Source: CAZUZS01 sp964624795 (GTDB taxonomy: Bacteria > Calditrichota > Calditrichia > RBG-13-44-9). From it: a DNA stretch of 64,000 bases. A program made the position numbers and the translations under genes. The first letter of the stretch is position 1. Every line of letters begins with the position of its first letter. This document shows, piece after piece, positions 16,459-23,232 of this stretch. The notes under the pieces are model-generated. The model was not told the DNA's origin and ran no database searches. It worked only from the letters and a program-made list of their open reading frames with translations. The DNA is taken from NCBI GenBank assembly GCA_964624795.1, contig CAZUZS010000018.1:1-64000 (forward strand), read 5' to 3'.

Positions 16459-16574
16459 ATTCCGGTGAGATGACAGACATGAGCGAAATTAAATTTTCCT
16501 TTTTAGCTTCATTCGCCGGTGTTAAAATTGTGAGAAGATATTTAATATTGCAGAATTGAATCGGGAACAATTAA

Positions 16575-17399
16575 ATGGCCGCAGAACAGAAAACAGAAAA
16601 GGGCAGAGAGTGGATTGATGTACACTCCACCACTTCCTCCCTGCCCGGATTAATTGGATTTATCGAGGCAACCTTGCGAAAATTCAGGATCGTCGCCTAT
16701 ATCCTGGCACTCATCCCGATTTATCTGCTGGCCTCACTTTGCGCTGGCATATCGCTCGTCCCATCGATATTCCTGGTAAAATATCTCTGGATTCATACCC
16801 AGGGCTGGCCGGAAGTATTCCACTTTGCGGCAGTGGGTATCGGCATTTTCGCAGGCTTCCTGCTTTACGGTTTCACGCTCATTTTTGTGGTGCCGTTTGT
16901 CAACTTCATCCTGCCATTCCGGGTGAAGCCGTGGCGCGGAAGTTATTTTTCCCTGCACGCCATTCCGTGGTTTGTTCACAATGCGCTGACCTACCTGGTC
17001 CGCTATACTTTCCTGGAATTCATAACGCCTACACCGTTTAACCTGTTGTTTTACCGCCTGATGGGAATGAAAATCGGAAAGAATGTTTTTCTGAACACGA
17101 CGCGGATTTCCGATCCCGCGCTCATTACAATCGAAGACAATGTAACCATTGGCGGCTCCGCCACAATTATCGCCCACTCGGCGGTGGCCGGCTTCCTGAT
17201 CATTGCGCCAGTGAAGATTGAAAAGGGAGTGACAGTGGGGTTGGGCGCCACTATAATGGGAGATGTGGTAATTGGGACCGGTTCAAAAATCGCCCCCGGC
17301 GAAGTGGTTCTGCCAAAATCCCGGATATCCGAATCCCCGAAAGAAGAACAATCGGAAGCGCTCCCGGATAATGACAATGTGAATACTCAAGCACCGTGA
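16575..17399 (+). CDS. Membrane protein with C-terminal left-handed beta-helix (hexapeptide acyltransferase-like)
   Basis: 274 residues. Two or three hydrophobic helices (about 38-66, 80-112) form a membrane N-terminal half, followed by an interfacial region (WFVHNALTYLVRY) and, from about residue 157, hexapeptide repeats of a left-handed beta-helix (MKIGKNVFLN, ITIEDNVTIGGSATI, VKIEKGVTVGLGATI, VVIGTGSKIAPG). The pattern recalls the C-terminal part of the membrane-spanning LbH proteins related to non-ribosomal peptide synthetase terminal domains (TIGR02353-type) more than soluble acetyltransferases. An acyl- or acetyl-transfer role is a guess. It follows the MFS gene by 116 nt on the same strand; no clear terminator follows. 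Confidence 0.65.
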   Translation: MAAEQKTEKGREWIDVHSTTSSLPGLIGFIEATLRKFRIVAYILALIPIYLLASLCAGISLVPSIFLVKYLWIHTQGWPEVFHFAAVGIGIFAGFLLYGFTLIFVVPFVNFILPFRVKPWRGSYFSLHAIPWFVHNALTYLVRYTFLEFITPTPFNLLFYRLMGMKIGKNVFLNTTRISDPALITIEDNVTIGGSATIIAHSAVAGFLIIAPVKIEKGVTVGLGATIMGDVVIGTGSKIAPGEVVLPKSRISESPKEEQSEALPDNDNVNTQAP

Positions 17400-17567
17400 T
17401 CCTCTCGCCTGATTCGGCGATAAGCAGCCCCCCTCTCACCCAAATGAAATTATGAGCTAATTCGGCAAGGTGAACAATCTTCCCTTAATCCACTAAGGCC
17501 TTCCGACAATTCCGGTGACTTTTGCAGTCGCCGGGTCAGCACCTTATCCGTAGTTTGCTGCGCCCGC

Positions 17568-19349
17568 TTAATTCTCTGTCGGCAGGTAAGAGTAGTGCTC
17601 GGCGTAATCCAGCATCTGTTTCGTAAAATCCATCGGGTATTCCACTTTCACGTCCACGATCTTGTCGCCATTCATCACCGGCGTGAGCACAGGATTAATG
17701 AAGCCGGTGTACGGCGCCACACCCAACTTTTCATAGCGTTCCAGTACTTCTTTGTGCAGATCATGATCTATCTTTACAGCGTAAGTTTCTACAAGATTTT
17801 GTGCCGCTGCGTAATCTCCTTCCGATTTNNNNNNNNNNNNNNNNNNNNNNNNNNNNNNNNNNNNNNNNNNNNNNNNNNNNNNNNNNNNNNNNNNNNNNNN
17901 NNNNNNNNNNNNNNNNNNNNNNNNNNNNCCCACTCCCGGATTGATCTGCCCGGAACCATGCCCGATCACTTCGTGCATGTCGGTGTGAAGATTGTCGGAA
18001 AGCTCACCGTATTTTTTGTAAAGATCAACTTCGCTCTGCGAATAGGCAAATTCTTCCATCACCCCGCCGCCTTCTGCCGCTTTATTGTAGGCATAGCTGA
18101 TATTGCCCAGGGTTACCGACTTGGAGCCGTATTCTTTTCGAATCCAGTTGGCGTTAGGAAGATTCACACCGATCGGCGGATTAGGGCTGGCGTCGCCGCC
18201 CAGGGCCACTACGGTAATTACTTTGGCGGTGATTCCCTTCACATCTTTCTTTTTGTGCTCGTCCATGATGGGGGAATGCAGCTCGAACCAGTTGGCATTT
18301 TGGCTGATGGTTTCGGCCCGTTTGGTAGCTTCCATGTCGCGGAAAGAAACCATCGCCTCGTAGCTTCCCCGGAAGCCCAGCGGATCGCCGTAGGTTTCAA
18401 TAAATCCGTTAACCACATCGATCATGGAATCCGTGTCCTTTGTCCACGCGATGCTGTATTCATCGTATGTATTCAAATCGCCGGTTTCATAAAATTTTAT
18501 GAGAAGATCCAGCGCCTTTTTCTGCGTTTCATTTTCAGCAATGCGGTCGGCCTTTTTCAGCCAGTAGACAATCTTTCCGATAGCAGGAGAATACATGCCA
18601 TCTACCTTCCACTTTCGTTCGAAAATAGTGCCATCTTCTTTAACCAATTGTGAATTAAGCCCAAAGGAGATTGGCTGCGGATCGCTTCTATCAATCACAT
18701 TTGCGTAATAACCTTCAACATCGGGCTGGGTAAGCCCGGCGTAGAAATTGTTTGCGGAATTCAAAATCATGTCAACTTTGCTGTCGGTATTTACCTTTTT
18801 GGGAGCGACCGCAGGATTAAATAAAATGGGGGTCATCCGCGCTATGAACTCCGGCAGGGATTCCCCATCCCGGAGGGGAAAGTCGCCGCCAGGAGAGTTC
18901 AGCACCAGCGCACTGAAATACTGCTTGTCGAAGTCGGGCAAGATTTTGTCGGATGAATAATGATGATGAATGCCGTTGGAGAACCAGACTCGTTTGACAT
19001 AGACCATAAATTCCTTGAAATCCTCGCTGCCGCGATCCCCGGAGAAATTCTTTACTACGGCTTCCAGCGTTCGTCGAACTTCAATATTGTATTTGTAGTT
19101 CTGATCCCAGATGATGTCCCGGCCGGAGAGCGCCGCCTGATACAGATAATATAGCATCTCCTTCTGTTTGGGGGCCAGTTCTTCAAATCCCGGAATGCGG
19201 TACCTGCCGATCTTAAGATCGGCAAACTGCTCAACCAGATATTTAAAATCGCTCTTTTCTGCCATTTGTCCGTCCTCTCCTCCTGCGCAGTTTAATACAA
19301 AAATTAACAATAGAACGAAAATAACGGAATGTGGTTTGATCTGCTTCAT
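17568..19349 (-). CDS. Dipeptidyl-peptidase III family (M49) lipoprotein (interrupted by assembly gap)
   Basis: A zinc dipeptidyl peptidase. The signal peptide ends in FVLNC (Cys20), giving a lipoprotein probably placed in the periplasm or outer membrane. The family's rare zinc motif HExxGH appears as MHEVIGHGSGQ with His459, Glu460 and His464. The second motif, EExRA(D/E), should lie within the 100-N gap just after it. The C-terminal end KSEGDYAAAQNLVETYAVK matches this family. Counting about 115 missing codons would restore the 670-680 residues usual for the Bacteroides-type enzymes. Similar proteins are often labelled dihydrofolate reductase in databases; nothing here supports that. Start: AAAGGA 6 nt before the ATG. 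Confidence 0.85.
   Translation of the reverse strand: MKQIKPHSVIFVLLLIFVLNCAGGEDGQMAEKSDFKYLVEQFADLKIGRYRIPGFEELAPKQKEMLYYLYQAALSGRDIIWDQNYKYNIEVRRTLEAVVKNFSGDRGSEDFKEFMVYVKRVWFSNGIHHHYSSDKILPDFDKQYFSALVLNSPGGDFPLRDGESLPEFIARMTPILFNPAVAPKKVNTDSKVDMILNSANNFYAGLTQPDVEGYYANVIDRSDPQPISFGLNSQLVKEDGTIFERKWKVDGMYSPAIGKIVYWLKKADRIAENETQKKALDLLIKFYETGDLNTYDEYSIAWTKDTDSMIDVVNGFIETYGDPLGFRGSYEAMVSFRDMEATKRAETISQNANWFELHSPIMDEHKKKDVKGITAKVITVVALGGDASPNPPIGVNLPNANWIRKEYGSKSVTLGNISYAYNKAAEGGGVMEEFAYSQSEVDLYKKYGELSDNLHTDMHEVIGHGSGQINPGVXXXXXXXXXXXXXXXXXXXXXXXXXXXXXXXXXXKSEGDYAAAQNLVETYAVKIDHDLHKEVLERYEKLGVAPYTGFINPVLTPVMNGDKIVDVKVEYPMDFTKQMLDYAEHYSYLPTEN
17829..17928. other. Assembly gap of 100 N inside the M49 peptidase gene
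   Basis: Exactly 100 N. The flanking protein segments are normally separated by about 110-120 residues, so about 340 bp is probably missing, including the second zinc-site motif. Confidence 0.95.
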
Positions 19350-19555
19350 AAGTTTCCTTTCAATCTCAATTCAGAATTACGTTTGTTTGCCCAAATACAA
19401 CTACCGTCGTCTGCTTTTCATTCGATGTCTAATGATACCCGGATGGCAATAGCCATAGAAAACACATGAATATAATTTTACGGCCAAGATTAAAGCAAGC
19501 GTGGATAAAATTCAGGAGTGGAAGAAAATACTGATGATTCATACGGGGCGTGGCA

Positions 19556-19588
19556 GAAAAAAAATCCCGGCCAGAAAATTGACCGGGA
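19556..19588 (-). terminator. Intrinsic terminator of the lipoprotein/barrel operon
   Basis: In minus-strand direction TCCCGGTCA pairs with TGGCCGGGA (9 bp with one G-T) around a 6-nt loop and is followed by eight T. It lies 40 bp after the end of the OmpP1/FadL-type gene. Confidence 0.85.
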
Positions 19589-19628
19589 CAAGAAAACTTC
19601 AAAGACGCTTTGGCGAATCGAATAATTT

Positions 19629-21026
19629 CTAAAAACGATAAGCTACCGTTAGTACAAGTTTTTGGACGGTTATATCTTCCTGCGACCCCGAAGGCGCCAG
19701 GTTGTCATACGTTGTCTGTTTCCAGGTTCCCCGCAGGTAAGCCAAATCCAGCTTTATGATTCTATCTAGTAAAACTCCACCGCCAAAAGTAAAATATTTG
19801 CGATCATTATCAGACGAAAGATTTTTGAGAGGGTTGGGATCGTAAATATAGCCGGCCCGTAACTGGGAATCATAAAATGGAATGCCAACTTCGCCGCCAA
19901 ATCTGAGGGTTAAGGTGCCGCGGTAATTCGTTTTAAAATATTTGTTTTGGTCCAACAGACTGCTGTAGTCATCGTTCAGGCTGGCATTGGATGGCATCGC
20001 GAACTTCACCTGCGACCAGTCGGTGTATTTGGCGCTGCCTGTCAGCAAGGCTGGGCCAAGCGAGGCGCTAATCCCACCGGAGAAACGAAAAGGAATTTTG
20101 ACGTTGTATTCAAATGTCCCATTGTCGGTGCCGAAGTCTGCCACATAGCCGTCATCAAATGAAAGCGAGCTTGAATTTCTATAATCCTCTTTCACACTGA
20201 ATGTTTGCGGCAAGTCGATCCCAACGCCAATTCTCGCGTAGCGGCCGGCGTGGAACATACCACTTAATTTCAAGCTAAAAGACGAATACTTGGTTAACAA
20301 GGTCTGATTTTCCACATAGTCATTAAAATCCGCCGGGAATACATTGAAATTATTGAAAGTATCGACCTGGGTAAAATCAAGTTGGTAGTCGCTGGAACCT
20401 GTCCAATAGTTCAGAGAGGCCCCGACCGACATATTGGGGGATACGTCCATCGCGCCTGCGATAGACCACTGGTTGATACTTCCCTCGTCGGTGATATATT
20501 CTTGCTTTTGGACCGGCCGGTTGAAAAAATCGTATAGGTTGTCTGTGGAATCCAGGACGAAAGAAAGCCGATCCGTCCCAGCGGACGAAATTCCCCTGAA
20601 CTGGTTGGCATATTCGAAATCCTTCAAACGCTGATAGCCGAATGCGAACACCAGGCTTCCGCGGTAGGTTGGAACGGGAAAGGCTATCCCAATCGAGTTG
20701 AATTTGGTTGCACTGTTCGAGGCCGTAGAGGGATTGTTCTGAAACGTGATATCGTTATTCAGCTTAAAATTGGAGAGCCCCATCCAGAACTCGGTCTTCC
20801 GCATTTGTGCCAGGCCGGCAGGATTCCAATAGATGGCTGAGTAGTCATCCGCCACTGCGGAATAAGCGCCCCCCATTCCCAAGGCCCTGGCTCCAAACCC
20901 GGTCATATTGTCGGTGATCCGAACGGCGTCATCGGTATTTTGTGCCCAAATACTGGTTGGGATGAGAATCAACATCATTGAAGTAATAAGCTTAAACCCG
21001 GTTTTGAAATTCATTTCCGCATCCAT
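19629..21026 (-). CDS. Outer-membrane protein, OmpP1/FadL/TodX-type beta-barrel
   Basis: 465 residues with a signal peptide (hydrophobic MMLILIPTSIWA, cleavage near AQN). The start of the mature protein, GFGARALGMGGAYSAVADD followed by AIYWNPAGLAQ, is the hallmark of the FadL-like and PorV-like outer-membrane transport barrels. The rest is alternating amphipathic strands with aromatic girdles and ends with LTVAYRF, a typical barrel C-terminus with final Phe. FadL-type barrels take up hydrophobic compounds; the ligand is unknown. The ATG overlaps the preceding stop (TAATG), so it is coupled to the CxxCH lipoprotein upstream; an ATG 12 nt further in is also possible. Confidence 0.82.
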   Translation of the reverse strand: MDAEMNFKTGFKLITSMMLILIPTSIWAQNTDDAVRITDNMTGFGARALGMGGAYSAVADDYSAIYWNPAGLAQMRKTEFWMGLSNFKLNNDITFQNNPSTASNSATKFNSIGIAFPVPTYRGSLVFAFGYQRLKDFEYANQFRGISSAGTDRLSFVLDSTDNLYDFFNRPVQKQEYITDEGSINQWSIAGAMDVSPNMSVGASLNYWTGSSDYQLDFTQVDTFNNFNVFPADFNDYVENQTLLTKYSSFSLKLSGMFHAGRYARIGVGIDLPQTFSVKEDYRNSSSLSFDDGYVADFGTDNGTFEYNVKIPFRFSGGISASLGPALLTGSAKYTDWSQVKFAMPSNASLNDDYSSLLDQNKYFKTNYRGTLTLRFGGEVGIPFYDSQLRAGYIYDPNPLKNLSSDNDRKYFTFGGGVLLDRIIKLDLAYLRGTWKQTTYDNLAPSGSQEDITVQKLVLTVAYRF

Positions 21027-21637
21027 TATTTTTTCTTGGTTCGCGTTACTTTTCTGGCATCGCCGGATTTTGACTGAGATCCGTTCGAGCTTCTGGTTGC
21101 ACTTCTGGCACTGTTGTTACTGCCGTTATTCGTCGTTTGTCTTACTCCGCTATTGTTGGACGAATCAGTGCTACTACCCTGGCCGCCCACAATGCGGGCG
21201 CCGGCACTCACGCTGCTTCCGGATGAACCGGTCACAACGCCGCCGTTGGCTGTTGTACTTCCCGCGGCCGCTCCGGCATTAATCCCCGGAAAACGGCGCC
21301 TGGCAGAAGTTGTGGGAAGTGGTCCATTTTCCTCACCTGTTGAAACGCCCTGTGTCGACGAGCTATAGAACATCCCACGATACCACCAGGGAGATTCGTA
21401 AAAAGTACTCCAGCGGTCATTCCCGTAAATATAATTCAAGCGTGGCAAGTACGGCTGCTGAGAGTCGCGGAGCGCCATTCCTTCGCCCGAATGGCAACTC
21501 GCGCAGTCCTGTGCAAAATCTATCTGACGGTGATATTGGGGATTTTCTTCATCCGCCACTGTAGGGTGCTGAATAACTGTGTAGCAACCAGTAAGAAAAA
21601 TAAAGAGTACAATCATCCCCCCAATCAATTTGTGCAT
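21026..21637 (-). CDS. Lipoprotein with a single haem-c motif and a low-complexity tail
   Basis: 203 residues. The signal peptide ends in IFLTGC (lipidated Cys18). Residues 45-49 are CASCH, one CxxCH haem-c site, in a short conserved-looking domain (about 19-100) that also has the aromatic stretch STFYESPWWYRGMF. From about residue 105 the protein is low complexity, rich in Ser, Gly, Asn, Thr and Ala and ending in basic RKVTRTKKK. No methionine that would clearly be the sixth haem ligand is evident. GAGGAGGG lies 8 nt before the ATG. It is the middle gene between another lipoprotein (15 nt upstream) and the barrel protein. Function unknown; a small outer-membrane cytochrome is a reasonable inference. 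Confidence 0.7.
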   Translation of the reverse strand: MHKLIGGMIVLFIFLTGCYTVIQHPTVADEENPQYHRQIDFAQDCASCHSGEGMALRDSQQPYLPRLNYIYGNDRWSTFYESPWWYRGMFYSSSTQGVSTGEENGPLPTTSARRRFPGINAGAAAGSTTANGGVVTGSSGSSVSAGARIVGGQGSSTDSSNNSGVRQTTNNGSNNSARSATRSSNGSQSKSGDARKVTRTKKK

Positions 21638-21652
21638 AATTTATCCCTCCTC

Positions 21653-22567
21653 TTAGTGTCGCCTTCCGGATCGGGAACTGCTGCTTCGGGAAGAACTGGA
21701 GGAACTGCTTCTTGATCCGGAAGAACCGGATGAGCGGCCACCCGAGGAACCTCTTACCGCTGAGCGCGACCCAGAACTGCCGCGTGAACTGCTACGTGGG
21801 GTGTATCCACCCGAGGAACCGGATGATGATCGGCTTGGCCCGCGGTAAGCCGGACGGCTATGGCTACTGGAGCGGGTTCGGCTATTGGTCACAGTGCCTT
21901 GCCGGGAAGAAGAGCGATCTGCCGTATTCCCGGAAGACCTGATGATTCGCCTTGCGGAGCTAGATCGAACAATATGTCCCTGATTTCTGTTGGTCTGATC
22001 ATTTGTCGCATATCCGGTACTTCTGCGGATAATTCTGCGGTTATCTGTTACACCGGTACTGCGATCGCCTGTGGATGAGGTATTTCCCCGAGCAATTCGG
22101 CGGTTCGGATTTTCGGATCGCCTGTTCCACGACCGTTTGTGATAATCCCGGGATGAATAATGATACCAGTCATTGTATCCGTAATATGGATAACCACTAT
22201 AATAACCCGGGTAATAATAACCATATCCGGCGGTGAGGAAGGGATAGCAGCAGCGGCCGTACCACCCCCAGGGGTACCAGTAGGGATCCCAGGAAGAGTA
22301 GGAGTAACTGAGGAAGAGTCCCCATCGCGGTGGAAAATCCCAATACCATGGATCGTAATATGAATCATATGCGTAAGGAGAACCAATGTAATAGTTATAA
22401 ACATTCCCATCGCCAACTAATGTACTGTCTTCAGCGTAATAATTTTCGTCATAATTGCTGGCATAACCATTTTCCGAACTGCGATCCGCCATTTGGAGTT
22501 GTGTGTAACACCCCGCGAAAGCAAAAATTAAAAAGACCAAAAATACATGAACTAAAAAACGTCTCAT
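21653..22567 (-). CDS. Lipoprotein with Tyr/Trp-rich domain and Ser/Arg-rich tail
   Basis: I do not recognise this 304-residue protein. The start at 22567 is fixed by AAAGGAGG 6-7 nt upstream; it gives a signal peptide ending in FAGC (Cys20). Residues about 45-145 are dense in Tyr, Trp, Gly and Pro (for example YYDPWYWDFPPRWG and YYYPGYYSGYPYYGYND), with one CC pair. From about 150 to the end the chain is Ser/Arg/Gly-rich, with repeated RSSS, GSSG and SRSS units and a terminal SRSGRRH; the last 45 residues are almost only S, R and G. The tail may bind anionic surface polymers. It heads a three-gene unit with the CxxCH lipoprotein and the barrel. Confidence 0.7.
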   Translation of the reverse strand: MRRFLVHVFLVFLIFAFAGCYTQLQMADRSSENGYASNYDENYYAEDSTLVGDGNVYNYYIGSPYAYDSYYDPWYWDFPPRWGLFLSYSYSSWDPYWYPWGWYGRCCYPFLTAGYGYYYPGYYSGYPYYGYNDWYHYSSRDYHKRSWNRRSENPNRRIARGNTSSTGDRSTGVTDNRRIIRRSTGYATNDQTNRNQGHIVRSSSARRIIRSSGNTADRSSSRQGTVTNSRTRSSSHSRPAYRGPSRSSSGSSGGYTPRSSSRGSSGSRSAVRGSSGGRSSGSSGSRSSSSSSSRSSSSRSGRRH

Positions 22568-23232
22568 AACTACCTCCTTTGTCCGTCTACTCAACTTTTA
22601 CGGACACGAAATATATGTTGTTCCTACTTGTTACATAATACGCTATATCACATTTGAAATCAATACAAAATTTTAGTAGCAGTGCCTTCTGACAACATTT
22701 CGGGAGAAGGTAAGATGCGGGGAATGAAGCAAAATTTTATCATTGGATGAACCCAAGAATTCGATATCCGGAGAGCGAGATGCCACATCATTTCAGATAC
22801 TCCAGACGCGAAAAAGGAAATCGCCATATTTGCTGTTAATAAAAGGTGACTCTTTTGTAATTCTTCTTACTGAACCTTTTCAGACTTTGACGATTAAAAG
22901 AATTTAGAAAGAAATGACATCTGCGGTAAATCGGCTAATTATTGTTTTGAATCGGAGGTAATTGATTGGAAGCCGAAAAGAAAAATGGACGAGTATTTGT
23001 GCATCCATAGAACTATGAAAATATAATAAACTAAGGCGGTTTGTCGATAATAACAAAAGCCGGGAACTTCATGGAAGCAAATAAAATGTATGAGTTATCA
23101 AAATTATTCTCCGTCACTTGCCATTCCGATAAAGAGATTAGCTTGTAGAAGGTGGTTTAAGGGTTGCTTAGGATGAGTTGAAAATGTAAATTGTCGAAAG
23201 ATGTCTTATAAATAGAAAGAGGTTCGAATAAT
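22568..23232. other. Intergenic region between divergent operons
   Basis: 665 nt between the lipoprotein operon (-) and clpC (+). It is AT-rich with stops in all frames. One tiny frame with a good ribosome site is listed separately (22966-23010). No known RNA family or terminator was recognised, and I cannot choose promoters safely. Confidence 0.5.
22966..23010 (+). CDS. Possible 14-codon peptide upstream of clpC
   Basis: TTG at 22966 has GGAGG exactly 7 nt upstream and opens a 14-codon frame (LEAEKKNGRVFVHP) ended by TAG. The ribosome site is as good as any in the window, but no codon-use test is possible at this length. It may be a real short peptide, a start remnant of a lost gene, or chance. 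Confidence 0.2.
   Translation: MEAEKKNGRVFVHP

Noticed and set aside
17568..19349. Dihydrofolate reductase label for the M49-like lipoprotein
   Set aside because: No DHFR fold motif; the HExxGH zinc site and length plan are those of dipeptidyl-peptidase III family proteins.
21653..22000. CRISPR or tandem-repeat array
   Set aside because: The short repeats encode the Ser/Arg/Gly tail of a lipoprotein; unit length and spacing are irregular, and there are no spacers or cas genes.
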